A stretch of 64,000 bases of DNA from Thermoanaerobacterium saccharolyticum (GCF_000747665.1 NZ_BBKT01000051.1:1-64000); one strand, 5' to 3'; positions 1 through 8,838 are shown, counted from the first letter of the stretch. The notes: generated by a model from the letters alone, not told the origin. Program-made: numbers and translations.

Positions 1-19
1 CTACGAAAAGTTTATTCAA
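1..19 (-). CDS. start of a leftward gene, truncated by the window edge
   Basis: On the minus strand a strong ribosome site (AAAGGAGGTG, positions 37 to 28) is followed about 8 bases later by a TTG codon at 19-17 and open codons reading M-N-K-L-F-V to the edge. Only six residues are visible, so no function can be given. The gene would be divergent from the hlyD-like gene, leaving the structured region at 58-294 between them, possibly as its leader. Confidence 0.35.
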
Positions 20-57
20 AGCTATAGCACCTCCTTTCAAAGGTAATGGTGTAGATG

Positions 58-294
58 AAAGTTAATTTGAGATAACCTAGCGACCAGATTATGTAGCAAC
101 CTCGCAATTAGCTATTAGTATATAAACCTGAGTCCTCTGCTGCCAGGGGTTTATATACGACAAAGCAGATTTCGCGTGAGAAAAGGCAAATCTGGTGTAG
201 GGACCATACTTTAAAGAGCGGAAAAACCGCATGGAGGACAAAAGCCTGTCCCATATTAACTTTACAGTATAATAATGCTACAAGTTATCTCAAA
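58..294. ncRNA. candidate structured non-coding RNA, family not recognised
   Basis: The region is non-coding but dense in complementary segments. The 11-base arms TTTGAGATAAC (66-76) and GTTATCTCAAA (284-294) are perfect complements. A second pair, AAAGTTAAT (58-66) with ATTAACTTT (255-263), crosses the first, so the two would form a pseudoknot or alternative folds. Internal hairpins include TATATAAACC/GGTTTATATA, CAGATTT/AAATCTG, GCGG/CCGC and GGGAC/GTCCC. It could be an independent RNA on the plus strand, or on the minus strand a leader of the gene starting at 19. It does not show the hallmarks of RNase P, tmRNA, SRP RNA or a T-box. The raiA-type RNA of Clostridia is a thought I cannot test here. 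Confidence 0.4.
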
Positions 295-305
295 AGTAAA
301 CATAA

Positions 306-371
306 AGGCCGTAAAATAAAAGATGTGGCGGCCTGTGCCATGTACTTAATTTGATATTTTAGATACATGGC
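306..371. repeat. two adjacent hairpins upstream of the hlyD-like gene
   Basis: AGGCCG pairs with CGGCCT, and next to it GCCATGTA pairs with TACATGGC around an AT-rich loop. Neither is followed by a clear U-tract, so they are not obvious terminators. They may be the 3' part of the structured RNA region or an independent regulatory element. Apart from these hairpins and a mini-ORF at 499-525 I see nothing in 300-533. Confidence 0.35.
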
Positions 372-498
372 AATAGATGTGATTTCTAAATGATGATTTT
401 AAAAAGAGGTAATTTCCAATTATCAATGTGTTTCTATTAAATTTTAAGAAGTGGGACAAATTTATTGTCTACAAAAATAATTATACGAGGAGGAAAAA

Positions 499-525
499 TT
501 GATTTTTTATAGAATATTATCTTAG
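499..525 (+). other. eight-codon mini-ORF before the hlyD-like gene
   Basis: A strong ribosome site (GAGGAGG) sits six bases before TTG at 499. Eight codons follow (M-I-F-Y-R-I-L-S), then TAG at 523-525, which abuts the AGGTGG ribosome site of the next gene. This geometry allows translational coupling. It could equally be a chance ORF or a decayed gene start. Confidence 0.25.
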
Positions 526-533
526 GTGGTTTT

Positions 534-1718
534 ATGAAGAGAATATTGAATATCATCATAGCAATTGTAGTCATATTTTACATAGGGAAGGTTGCAGTAA
601 ATACTATAAGTGGAAAAGATAAGACGATACCACTTAAACCAGGCAATTTATCTGAATCAATAGATGCTTACGGTTATATAGTGGTTGATTCGATAGTCAT
701 AAATTCTCCGATTAATGGAGAAGTTAATATGTTAGTAAAGAATGGGACAAGAGTGCCAAAAGGCAAGGAAATAGCTGAAGTTGTATCGCCAAACTTTGAC
801 AAGTCGAAGTTGAATGAGTTGAATTCTGTAGATGAAAAAATTCAGAGCATTAAGGATGAGAAAGACGCAAATCCTTATGCAAAAGATATAGAAAGCATAA
901 ATGATCAGATAGATGAATTAAATAAGGAATATCAGCAGGCAAAAGATAAAAGCGTTTTAAATAGTTTAAGCAAAAAAATAGATGATTTGACCAGCAAAAA
1001 AGAGCAGATAATCAAAAATGGTCCTTCGTCAATTAGAAATTTAGATGATCTTTATAGTCAAAAAAAACAATTAGAAAGCATTATTTCTAATGGCTTATAC
1101 AAGGTATATTCGCCTGGAGCTGGGGTCGTCAGCGATTATTTTGATGGGTATGAAGAGATGTTTAATGTAAACAAATTGTTTAACATTACATTGAATGATA
1201 TCAACGCAATACAAAAAGAACCAGCAGAGATAAAAGGTGAAGTAAAGCAAAGTGAATCTATATTAAAATTGATAGACAATTATGATTGGTATGTATTGTC
1301 TGTGTTGAACAAAAGTCAGAGCCAAAAATTAAAAGAGGGGAACAACATAAAAGTAGAAATAGATAATGACGATAGTCAATTGTTAGATGGACACATAATG
1401 AAAATATATTCGATATCCGACAATTTATTTGGCGTAGTGATAAAAATGGATGATGCTTATAATGATTTTTATAAAAAAAGAAAGGTCAAAGTCAAAATAA
1501 CAGTAAATAACTATGAAGGCTTTATTGTGCCAAATACGGCTATTGTAAAAGTTGATGGAAAATATGGCGTGTATAAATTAAACAATGGCATTCCTGTCTT
1601 TGAAGAAGTCGATATAAAAGCACAAAATTCAGAAAGTGCCGTTGTAGAAAGCACAGATGGAAATTTAAAAATGTATGACGAAATATTAGTATATGGCAAA
1701 GACTATTTAAAAAAATAA
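534..1718 (+). CDS. HlyD-family membrane-anchored adaptor-like protein
   Basis: A 394-residue protein with one N-terminal transmembrane segment (about residues 5-24). A short beta-rich segment follows with a lipoyl/barrel-like SPINGEV motif near residue 62, then a Lys/Glu-rich coiled coil (about 80-185), then a C-terminal beta-barrel region with a VPNTAIV motif. This is the plan of HlyD/AcrA-type periplasmic adaptors, which in Gram-positives usually work with ABC exporters. No transporter is adjacent. It heads the yggS-sepF-divIVA cluster, 11 bases before yggS, so a link to envelope growth or division is inferred. The ATG start has AGGTGG at the right distance. Confidence 0.7.
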   Translation: MKRILNIIIAIVVIFYIGKVAVNTISGKDKTIPLKPGNLSESIDAYGYIVVDSIVINSPINGEVNMLVKNGTRVPKGKEIAEVVSPNFDKSKLNELNSVDEKIQSIKDEKDANPYAKDIESINDQIDELNKEYQQAKDKSVLNSLSKKIDDLTSKKEQIIKNGPSSIRNLDDLYSQKKQLESIISNGLYKVYSPGAGVVSDYFDGYEEMFNVNKLFNITLNDINAIQKEPAEIKGEVKQSESILKLIDNYDWYVLSVLNKSQSQKLKEGNNIKVEIDNDDSQLLDGHIMKIYSISDNLFGVVIKMDDAYNDFYKKRKVKVKITVNNYEGFIVPNTAIVKVDGKYGVYKLNNGIPVFEEVDIKAQNSESAVVESTDGNLKMYDEILVYGKDYLKK

Positions 1719-1729
1719 GAGGGATTATT

Positions 1730-2431
1730 ATGGATATACGTTATAATATTGATAAAGTAAAAGAAAATGTTAAGAAGCATGCATTAAAAGTTAACAGAAA
1801 TCCTGACGATATATTAATTGTGGCAGTGACTAAAACCGTCGATGTATCAAGAATAGAGGAAGCAATAAAATACGGCATTACGGATATTGGAGAAAACAAA
1901 GTACAAGAGTTAGAAGACAAATATCCAGCATTGATGAATAAGGTTCAGTTTCATTTTATAGGTCATCTTCAAACGAATAAGGTAAAATACATAATAGATA
2001 AAGTGAAGATGATCCATTCGCTTGATAGTGTACGCCTTGCAGAAGAAATAGATAAAAGAGCCAAAAAGTGCAATAGGATTATGGACTGCTTGATCGAGGT
2101 AAATGTAGGTTCAGAAGAATCAAAGTATGGGATTGAACCGTCAAGCTTGTTGGAATTCATAAAGGAGCTTGAAAGTTTTGACAACTTGAAAATAAAAGGT
2201 CTGATGACGGTGGCACCGTATGTAGAGGCTGAAGATGTAAGGCCTTATTTTAGAAAAATGAAGCAATTATTTGATATTGCTAAGTCTTTAAATCAAATAA
2301 ATTTAGATTTTAGGTATTTGTCTATGGGTATGACGAATGATTACACTGTTGCCGTTGAAGAAGGTGCCAACATTATACGTATAGGTACAGGAATTTTTGG
2401 GAAAAGATTATATGATATGGAGGTAAAATAA
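1730..2431 (+). CDS. yggS: YggS/PLPBP family pyridoxal-phosphate homeostasis protein
   Basis: A 233-residue single-domain protein of the alanine-racemase-like barrel fold. The PLP lysine lies in the N-terminal VAVTKTV motif. GENKVQE, HFIGHLQTNK and the C-terminal LSMGMTNDY and IRIGTGIFG motifs are those of the family. Such proteins bind PLP without known catalysis and buffer vitamin B6 and amino-acid pools. The ATG follows GAGGGA. The stop codon directly abuts sepF, an arrangement common in Firmicutes division clusters. Confidence 0.93.
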   Translation: MDIRYNIDKVKENVKKHALKVNRNPDDILIVAVTKTVDVSRIEEAIKYGITDIGENKVQELEDKYPALMNKVQFHFIGHLQTNKVKYIIDKVKMIHSLDSVRLAEEIDKRAKKCNRIMDCLIEVNVGSEESKYGIEPSSLLEFIKELESFDNLKIKGLMTVAPYVEAEDVRPYFRKMKQLFDIAKSLNQINLDFRYLSMGMTNDYTVAVEEGANIIRIGTGIFGKRLYDMEVK

Positions 2432-2842
2432 ATGGCTGTAAAAGTGATTGAAAAGCTTATGAATTTTTTTGGGTTTGATGAGCAGGAAGACGAAGCGAAC
2501 GCTGAAAAAGTTGAAAACGAATTGCCCTTTAGCCAAAAGCCAAAAATAGTGAATATACATACACAATCACAGATAAAAGTTATTATTTTGAAGCCAGATA
2601 GTTTTGAACAGGCGCAGACAATACTTGAAAACATAAAAAACAAAAAGCCTATAATTATTGATCTTCAAAATATGGAAAGAAATGATGCTCAAAGGCTCAT
2701 AGACTTTTTAAGCGGTGCTGTTTTTGCGTTAAATGGGGAAATTAAGAAAATTGCCAATAGCATATTTTTGATTGTGCCGGATAATTTTGATATAGCTGGC
2801 GATATACAAGATGAAGTCGATTCAATGTTCAATTTAAAGTAA
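2432..2842 (+). CDS. sepF: cell division protein SepF
   Basis: A 136-residue protein. The N-terminal stretch MAVKVIEKLMNFFGF is amphipathic, as in the membrane-targeting helix of SepF. An acidic linker follows, then the SepF/YlmF domain (about 40-130) with IIDLQNMERNDAQR and the DFLSGAVFALNGEI segment. SepF tethers FtsZ filaments to the membrane and arranges them into rings. The gene starts immediately after the yggS stop and is surely cotranscribed. Confidence 0.93.
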   Translation: MAVKVIEKLMNFFGFDEQEDEANAEKVENELPFSQKPKIVNIHTQSQIKVIILKPDSFEQAQTILENIKNKKPIIIDLQNMERNDAQRLIDFLSGAVFALNGEIKKIANSIFLIVPDNFDIAGDIQDEVDSMFNLK

Positions 2843-2857
2843 TGAGGAGGGTATGAT

Positions 2858-3148
2858 TTGACGACAAACTATGCTTTGATCTTAACATTAAACTACTTTT
2901 TTGAGATTGTAAATTGGCTTATTGTAATAAGGGTGGTATTATCTCTTTTGAGAATGGAGAATATGGGAAACCCCATATCGCGATTTGTCATCATCGTTAC
3001 AGAGCCTATTTTGGCTCCTTTTAGGAGGTTGCAATTTAAGTCATCTATTGGAAGGAATATGATGATAGATTTTTCGCCTATCCTTGCCATGTTGGCTATC
3101 CAATATGTTATAAGACCAATATTAGTAAGCTTAATATCATTAATATAA
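2858..3148 (+). CDS. YggT family membrane protein (YlmG)
   Basis: A 96-residue protein with two transmembrane segments separated by a cytosolic loop containing NPISRFVIIVTEPILAPFRR, the family signature (NP..R.....P.L.P.R). YggT/YlmG proteins act in envelope maintenance and division-site organisation by a poorly known mechanism. The start is TTG at 2858 behind GAGGAGGG, because the nearby ATG at 2853 stops after two codons. Confidence 0.9.
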   Translation: MTTNYALILTLNYFFEIVNWLIVIRVVLSLLRMENMGNPISRFVIIVTEPILAPFRRLQFKSSIGRNMMIDFSPILAMLAIQYVIRPILVSLISLI

Positions 3149-3162
3149 AAAAGGGTGAAGGA

Positions 3163-3906
3163 ATGGAATACAGTACTGCAAGACTTAGCGACATAATAAA
3201 CTGGGTACAAAAAAATAGGCGTGATAGATTTACAGATTTTCTTAGTATGAAAGATCAAAAGATATTGCTAAAGTTGATTGCCAAACATGACGATATAGAT
3301 TGTAGATTTGATGGTGGATTTAAGGAGGCTGAGAGAAAAATAGCTTGTATATATCCGTCGTTTTTACCGATTTATGATGGTGAACATTTTAATGTAATAA
3401 AGGGGATAAGGATAAATGGTGACTTAATAAAGTTGTCACATAGAGATGTGTTAGGTTCACTGTTAGGATTAGGTATAAAAAGAGAAAAAATTGGTGATAT
3501 AATTAAAAGGCAGGAAATCTGTGATGTAATAGTGCATAATGATATAGCCGATTATGTTTTGATGACTTTGAAAAAGATAGGCCGAGAGAAGGTTATTGTT
3601 AGTTCAATTGGCTTAGATGAGGTTATAGAGCCTACAATAGAGTATGAGGACATTAAAACGACCGTTGCATCTATAAGGCTTGACAGTATAATCGCATCAG
3701 GATTTAAAATATCCAGGACAAAGGCTTCGGAAATGATAAAAGCTGGACTTACTGAAGTGAATTGGGAGACAAATATGTCACCTTCATTTGAGGTAAAAGA
3801 AGAGGACATCATGTCTTTAAGAGGTTATGGAAGGATCAAACTCCAAGAAGTTTTGGGCACATCGAGAAAAGGCAGGGTATATGTTCATATTTTAAAATAC
3901 AAATAA
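3163..3906 (+). CDS. ylmH: YlmH family RNA-binding protein with S4 domain
   Basis: A 247-residue protein. The C-terminal S4 RNA-binding domain (about 170-235) contains RLDSIIASGFKISRTKASE and the GRIKLQEV segment. The N-terminal part matches the YlmH body. The family binds ribosomal RNA, and members have been linked to ribosome quality control with peptidyl-tRNA release. It sits between yggT and divIVA, as in most low-GC Gram-positives. The ATG follows AGGGTGAAGGA. Confidence 0.9.
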   Translation: MEYSTARLSDIINWVQKNRRDRFTDFLSMKDQKILLKLIAKHDDIDCRFDGGFKEAERKIACIYPSFLPIYDGEHFNVIKGIRINGDLIKLSHRDVLGSLLGLGIKREKIGDIIKRQEICDVIVHNDIADYVLMTLKKIGREKVIVSSIGLDEVIEPTIEYEDIKTTVASIRLDSIIASGFKISRTKASEMIKAGLTEVNWETNMSPSFEVKEEDIMSLRGYGRIKLQEVLGTSRKGRVYVHILKYK

Positions 3907-3932
3907 TATAAGATGACAAGGAGTGGATTGGC

Positions 3933-4421
3933 ATGTTAACACCGATGGACATACATAACAAGGAGTTTAAGCGTTCATTTAGAGGCTACAATGAAAATGA
4001 AGTTGATGAGTTTTTGGACAAAGTTATGGAAGACTATGAACTGTTGTACAAAGAAAACTCTGATCTAAAGGATAGAGTAAATATATTAAATGATAAATTG
4101 CAGAATTATACTGATATAGAAAAAACGCTAAATAATACGCTGGTAGTCGCTCAAAAGTCGGCTGAAGATTTAAAGTTAAATGCAAAGAAAGAAGCTGATT
4201 TGATAATACAGCAAGCACAACAAGAAGCAGAAAAAATAATGCAGAAAGCCAATCAAGAAGTAGTAAGGATTAGAGCAGAGCTTGAAAATCAAAGGAAAAA
4301 ATTGAATGTATTTAAGGCTAAATTTAAAACACTCCTTGAAGGAGAGCTTGAAGCTATATTATCTATAGACGATAGAGAATTTTTTGATGATGAGAACGAT
4401 GTGAGAAATGATGAGGAATAG
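3933..4421 (+). CDS. divIVA: DivIVA domain-containing protein
   Basis: A 162-residue protein. The N-terminal DivIVA motif (MLTPMDIHNKEFKRSFRGYN, residues 1-20) is the curvature-sensing membrane-binding module. It is followed by two coiled coils rich in Gln/Glu/Lys. It localises at poles and septa and recruits division, sporulation or wall-synthesis partners. The acidic tail (about 145-162) is short. Its 3' end overlaps the next gene by 14 bases. Confidence 0.92.
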   Translation: MLTPMDIHNKEFKRSFRGYNENEVDEFLDKVMEDYELLYKENSDLKDRVNILNDKLQNYTDIEKTLNNTLVVAQKSAEDLKLNAKKEADLIIQQAQQEAEKIMQKANQEVVRIRAELENQRKKLNVFKAKFKTLLEGELEAILSIDDREFFDDENDVRNDEE

Positions 4422-4656
4422 ACTTGCTGTAATCGGAATCTTAGTCCAAAATAGGGAGTTGGCGTCTGAAAAAGTTAATCATATTTTAAGCGAGTATGCC
4501 GATATCATAGTGGGCAGAATGGGTATTCCATATAAAGAAAGAAATGTGTCAATCATTTCGCTGATTGTCGACGGTACGACGGATGACATCGGTGCTTTAA
4601 CTGGCAAGCTTGGCAGCATTGAAGGTGTAAAAGTAAGGTCTGCCATTACAACGTAA
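4408..4656 (+). CDS. TM1266-type ACT-like protein, putative hydrogenase-system regulator
   Basis: An 82-residue protein with the pattern RLAVIGILVQNRE, IVGRMGIPY and a C-terminal IGALTGKLG. These match the small ACT/NikR-C-like family annotated as iron-only hydrogenase system putative regulator. No hydrogenase genes lie nearby, so the name reflects family rather than context. It overlaps divIVA by 14 bases and has no strong ribosome site, suggesting translational coupling. Confidence 0.75.
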   Translation: MMRNRLAVIGILVQNRELASEKVNHILSEYADIIVGRMGIPYKERNVSIISLIVDGTTDDIGALTGKLGSIEGVKVRSAITT

Positions 4657-4660
4657 GATG

Positions 4661-4689
4661 TTGACGTCTTTTTTTACATATTGTATAAT
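4661..4689 (+). promoter_or_regulatory. sigma-A type promoter of the ileS leader
   Basis: TTGACG (4661-4666) and TATAAT (4684-4689) are separated by 17 bases, just after the previous stop codon and just before the T-box stem I. Confidence 0.8.
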
Positions 4690-4694
4690 TATCT

Positions 4695-4928
4695 AAAATG
4701 CGAAAAAGCGATGAAGAGGACAATTTATGCAAACAAAACTTTTAAGAGAGTTGGCGGTCGGTGAAAGCCAATAAGTCAGTTTGTCATATATCACCTCGAA
4801 GCTGCTGGCTGAAATTTAGTAGGCTAAGCCGGGAAAACCCCGTTATCTCATGAGTGATTAAGGCATTAAGCCTTAATAATTAGGGTGGTACCGCGACTTC
4901 TCGTCCCTTTGGATGAGAGGTTTTTATT
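4695..4928 (+). promoter_or_regulatory. T-box leader (isoleucine) of ileS
   Basis: Stem I is closed by GAGG (4716-4719) pairing with CCTC (4794-4797). The codon at the specifier position is ATC (4790-4792), reading Ile. Downstream, AGGGTGGTACCGCG carries the UGGU bulge, complementary to an ACCA tRNA end. The competing terminator hairpin (about 4894-4925, CTTCTCGTCC with GGATGAGAGG) ends in a T-rich tract. Uncharged tRNA-Ile should favour antitermination and ileS expression. Confidence 0.95.
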
Positions 4929-4966
4929 TTTTCTGCATTACGCAATTTGAAATAGGAGGTATGTTT

Positions 4967-7750
4967 ATGGATTACAACAAAACATTAAATCTGCCAAAGA
5001 CAGATTTTCCAATGAAGGCGAATTTGCCGACGAGAGAGCCAGAAATATTAAAGAAATGGGAGAACATGGATATATACCACAAAACGTTACTTAAAAATAA
5101 AGGGAAGGAGAAGTTCATTCTTCATGATGGACCGCCATACGCAAATGGCAATATACACCTTGGCACTGCTATGAACAAAGTTTTGAAGGATATGGTGGTT
5201 AAATATAAGACAATGAGGGGGTATGAATCACCATATGTGCCAGGTTGGGATACTCATGGCTTGCCAATAGAGCAGCAAGCGATTAAGACATTAGGGATAA
5301 AGAGAAATGATGTAGGTCCAGTAGAATTTAGAAGGGTGTGCCGTGATTTTGCTTTTTCACAAATTGAAAAGCAAAAAGCGCAATTTATTAGATTGGGTGT
5401 AAGAGGAGATTGGCAAAATCCATATTTAACGCTGAAACCAGAATATGAGGCAAAGCAAATAGAAGTATTTGGGGAGATGGCAAAGAAAGGATATATATAT
5501 AAAGGGCTTAAGCCTGTATACTGGTGTACAGATTGTGAGACTGCATTGGCAGAAGCAGAAATAGAGTATTCTGATGAAAAATCTGATTCAATCTACGTTA
5601 AATTTAGAGTTGTAGATGATCTTGGAAAATTTAAAGGTATTGTTGATGATTTAAGCAATTTGTATTTTGTAATATGGACTACAACAACTTGGACGATCCC
5701 TGCTAATCTTGCGATTTGCTTGAATCCAGATTTTGATTATGCTTTAGCAAAGTATGGAAATGAAATTTACATAATGGCAAAAGATATGCTTGACAGCATT
5801 GAAAAAGAGACAGGGCTTTCAAACAGCCAAATAATTGCTAATTTTAAAGGTTCAGAATTGGAAGGAATGAAGGCTAAGCATCCTCTTTTTGACAGGACAT
5901 CGCTTATAATATTAGGCGATCATGTAACGCAAGAGGCAGGTACAGGATGTGTGCATACAGCACCTGGCCATGGTGAAGAGGACTTTGTAGTTGGTCAAAA
6001 ATATGGACTTGATGTTTTGAATCCTGTTGATGATAAGGGGCGATTTACTGAAAAAGCAGGAAAATACAATGGACTATTTTACTCTGATGCAAATAAGGTC
6101 ATAAAAGAGGATCTTGAGAAAGCCAATGCGCTATTGGCTTCAAAGACTTTCACGCACTCGTATCCTCATTGCTGGAGATGCAAAAATCCTGTTATATTCC
6201 GCGCCACAGAGCAGTGGTTTGCATCTGTAGATGGCTTTAGAAATGAAGCTCTGAAAGCGATAAAAGAAGTAAATTGGATTCCTGAGTGGGGCGAAGATAG
6301 GATTACAAACATGGTTAGAGATAGACACGACTGGTGCATATCCAGACAAAGGATATGGGGCGTCCCGATTCCTATTTTTTACTGCAAACACTGTGGAAAA
6401 GAATTGATAAACGATGATACGATAAATGCGGTAAAGAAATTGTTTGCCGAGAAGGGTTCTGATGCCTGGTATGAATTATCGGCTGAAGAAATACTGCCAC
6501 AAGGTACAAAGTGTGAATGTGGTTCTACAGAGTTTAGAAAAGAAACGGATATCATGGATGTCTGGTTTGATTCTGGTTCCAGCCATGTAGCAGTCTTAGA
6601 GACTACTGATGGACTTAGATGGCCGGCAGACTTGTACTTGGAAGGTTCTGATCAACACAGAGGATGGTTCCAGTCATCGCTTCTGACATCTGTTGCTACA
6701 AAAGGTGTCGCTCCGTATAAAAATGTATTGACACATGGTTTTGTTGTAGATGGTGAAGGGCGGAAAATGTCAAAATCCCTTGGAAATGGAATCGATCCAG
6801 CCGATGTTGTAAAAGAGTATGGTGCTGATATATTGAGGTTGTGGGCTGTTTCTGCAGATTTCACTTCAGACATGAGGATATCAAAAGAAATTTTAAAGCA
6901 GATGACGGAATCATATAGAAAAATCAGAAACACAGCAAAGTTTTTATTAAGCAACCTTTACGATTTTGATGCTGATAAAGATTTGTTGCCATATGATGAA
7001 CTGTTAGATATAGATAAATGGGCTTTGTACAAATACAATGAGCTTGTGAAGGATGTAACCGAAGCTTTTGACAAATATAAATTTTATGAGTTCCTGCACC
7101 TTGTTCACACCTTCTGTATTGTAGATATGAGCAATTTGTACCTTGACATATTGAAAGACAGATTGTATACTTTCCCAGCTGCATCAAAGGAAAGGAAAGC
7201 AGCTCAGACTACTTTGTACACAATATTAAATGGTTTTGTAAGAATCATAGCACCAGTGCTGACATTTACAGCAGACGAAATATGGAGCTATATGCAGCAC
7301 GATGCAAAAAATAATTTCGATAGCGTTCAGTTGGCTGATTGGCCAGAGCCTAATGATATCTACGACAATAAGCAGATAATAGACAACTGGAATAAACTTT
7401 TTGACATACGAAAAGACGTCTCTAAGGCATTAGAGATATCTCGCTCAAACAAGGAAATAGGACATTCTTTGGAAGCTCAAGTCGATATTTATGCGTCGAA
7501 AGAACTGTATGAATTTTTGAAGCAGTTTGAAGAAGCTTTCAATACAGTCTTTATCGTATCAAAGACTGTTCTTCACAAAAATGATGAGGTTATACCTGAT
7601 GATGCGTACAAAAGCGAAGATTATGATGTTGCTATAAAAATAAGTCATGCACCTGGTGAAAAATGCGAAAGATGCTGGATGTACAGCGAGACTGTTGGCG
7701 AAAATAAAGAGCATCCAACAATTTGCAGTAGGTGTGCTGCAAATATCTAA
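4967..7750 (+). CDS. ileS: isoleucyl-tRNA synthetase
   Basis: About 927 residues from ATG 4967, a normal length for bacterial IleS. The HIGH-class motif is PPYANGNIHLG, the KMSKS motif is GRKMSKSLGNG, and the CP1 editing domain contains the TTTTWTIPAN segment. The C-terminal zinc finger is CERCWMY with CSRCAANI. AGGAGGT ends at 4960, so the ATG at 4961 is too close and the upstream in-frame ATG at 4913 lies inside the terminator, hence 4967. Charges tRNA-Ile and edits Val. It is followed by its own terminator. Confidence 0.97.
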   Translation: MDYNKTLNLPKTDFPMKANLPTREPEILKKWENMDIYHKTLLKNKGKEKFILHDGPPYANGNIHLGTAMNKVLKDMVVKYKTMRGYESPYVPGWDTHGLPIEQQAIKTLGIKRNDVGPVEFRRVCRDFAFSQIEKQKAQFIRLGVRGDWQNPYLTLKPEYEAKQIEVFGEMAKKGYIYKGLKPVYWCTDCETALAEAEIEYSDEKSDSIYVKFRVVDDLGKFKGIVDDLSNLYFVIWTTTTWTIPANLAICLNPDFDYALAKYGNEIYIMAKDMLDSIEKETGLSNSQIIANFKGSELEGMKAKHPLFDRTSLIILGDHVTQEAGTGCVHTAPGHGEEDFVVGQKYGLDVLNPVDDKGRFTEKAGKYNGLFYSDANKVIKEDLEKANALLASKTFTHSYPHCWRCKNPVIFRATEQWFASVDGFRNEALKAIKEVNWIPEWGEDRITNMVRDRHDWCISRQRIWGVPIPIFYCKHCGKELINDDTINAVKKLFAEKGSDAWYELSAEEILPQGTKCECGSTEFRKETDIMDVWFDSGSSHVAVLETTDGLRWPADLYLEGSDQHRGWFQSSLLTSVATKGVAPYKNVLTHGFVVDGEGRKMSKSLGNGIDPADVVKEYGADILRLWAVSADFTSDMRISKEILKQMTESYRKIRNTAKFLLSNLYDFDADKDLLPYDELLDIDKWALYKYNELVKDVTEAFDKYKFYEFLHLVHTFCIVDMSNLYLDILKDRLYTFPAASKERKAAQTTLYTILNGFVRIIAPVLTFTADEIWSYMQHDAKNNFDSVQLADWPEPNDIYDNKQIIDNWNKLFDIRKDVSKALEISRSNKEIGHSLEAQVDIYASKELYEFLKQFEEAFNTVFIVSKTVLHKNDEVIPDDAYKSEDYDVAIKISHAPGEKCERCWMYSETVGENKEHPTICSRCAANI

Positions 7751-7772
7751 AGGGAGATTTCTCCCTTTTTTA
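7749..7772 (+). terminator. terminator after ileS
   Basis: AAGGGAGA and TCTCCCTT form a hairpin with a tight loop, followed by a T-tract. Confidence 0.85.
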
Positions 7773-7798
7773 ATTAAAGATGAAAGGAGAGTATAAGT

Positions 7799-8509
7799 GT
7801 GAAAAAGATAGGCTTTATTGGCGCTATGGAGGAAGAAGTACATCTACTTAAGGAAGCTATTGTTAATAAGCTTACGATAAATAGGGCAGATATGGATTTT
7901 TTTAGCGGTATACTTAATGGAGTAGATGCAGTTGTTGTAAAATCAGGTATAGGAAAAGTAAATGCAGCCATCGCAACACAGATATTGATATCTGAATTTA
8001 AAGTTGATTGTATAATAAACACAGGTGTTGCTGGAGGATTAAAAAAAGGCATAAATGTTGGAGATATAGTCATTTCTTCTGATGCGATAGAACATGATTT
8101 TGATACAACAGCATTTGGAGATGAATTAGGAGTAATACCTCGTATGAAGACAAGCGTATTTAAAGCTGACGAATATCTAATAGATGTGGCTTATAAGGCT
8201 GCTAATGATAATATTGATGGGAAAGCGTATATTGGCAGGATCGTTTCAGGCGATAAATTTATCTCGTCAAAAGACGAAGCTTTAAAGTTGGGAAAGCTTT
8301 TTAACGCATTAGCAGTCGAAATGGAAGGCGCAGCAATTGCTCATACTTCATATCTCAACAATGTGCCATTTGTTGTAATAAGAAGCATTTCAGACAATGC
8401 TGATGGTAATGCTGCGAAAGATTTTAGCCAATTTGTCAAGGAAGCAGCAATAGTGTCCAGCAATATTGTTAAAGAGATGATAAATCTAATCAAGGAGAAT
8501 CAGATATGA
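7799..8509 (+). CDS. mtnN: 5'-methylthioadenosine/S-adenosylhomocysteine nucleosidase
   Basis: A 236-residue PNP-family protein. It begins KIGFIGAMEEEV, contains VNTGVAGG-like and VEMEGAAIAH segments, and ends with RSISDNADG carrying the catalytic Asp. It hydrolyses MTA and SAH to adenine plus the thioribose or S-ribosyl product, feeding methionine salvage and AI-2 chemistry. The start is GTG 7799 behind GAAAGGAGAG. It overlaps the next gene by four bases. Confidence 0.95.
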   Translation: MKKIGFIGAMEEEVHLLKEAIVNKLTINRADMDFFSGILNGVDAVVVKSGIGKVNAAIATQILISEFKVDCIINTGVAGGLKKGINVGDIVISSDAIEHDFDTTAFGDELGVIPRMKTSVFKADEYLIDVAYKAANDNIDGKAYIGRIVSGDKFISSKDEALKLGKLFNALAVEMEGAAIAHTSYLNNVPFVVIRSISDNADGNAAKDFSQFVKEAAIVSSNIVKEMINLIKENQI

Positions 8510-8811
8510 GCGCTGTAAATGTAAGTTTACAAGTATTGCCTGTAGTTGAAGAAGAAAGAATTTATACAGTCGTGGATAAGGTTATTGATTACATAAAATC
8601 AACAGGTGTTAAGTATTTTGTAGGCCCGATGGAAACGACTATGGAAGGAGATATCGATGTTCTCTTGGATATTGTGAAAAAAGCTCAAAATATATGCACA
8701 GATGAAGGTGCCAAGAGAGTAATTTCGATCGTGAAGATAGACTTTAAACCTGATGGTGTGACGATCGAGGAGAAAATAGGCAAATATAGAGAGAGTGCTG
8801 ATGTGAGATAA
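8506..8811 (+). CDS. MTH1187/YkoF-like thiamine-binding family protein
   Basis: A 101-residue protein with the pattern VNVSLQVLPV, VVDKVIDYIKSTG and YFVGPMETTMEGDID typical of the MTH1187 family. These are small ferredoxin-like folds related to the thiamine/HMP-binding YkoF domain. Its ligand is not shown here. The ATGA overlap with mtnN points to co-translation. No terminator is visible after it before the trp promoter. Confidence 0.8.
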   Translation: MSAVNVSLQVLPVVEEERIYTVVDKVIDYIKSTGVKYFVGPMETTMEGDIDVLLDIVKKAQNICTDEGAKRVISIVKIDFKPDGVTIEEKIGKYRESADVR

Positions 8812-8838
8812 TTTATATTTTAGACAAGATTAAAACTA

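Noticed and set aside
58-294. RNase P, tmRNA or SRP RNA
   Set aside because: The characteristic conserved sequences of these RNAs are absent.
4913-4966. In-frame ATG upstream of ileS
   Set aside because: It lies in the T-box terminator and has no ribosome site. AGGAGGT is correctly placed for ATG 4967.
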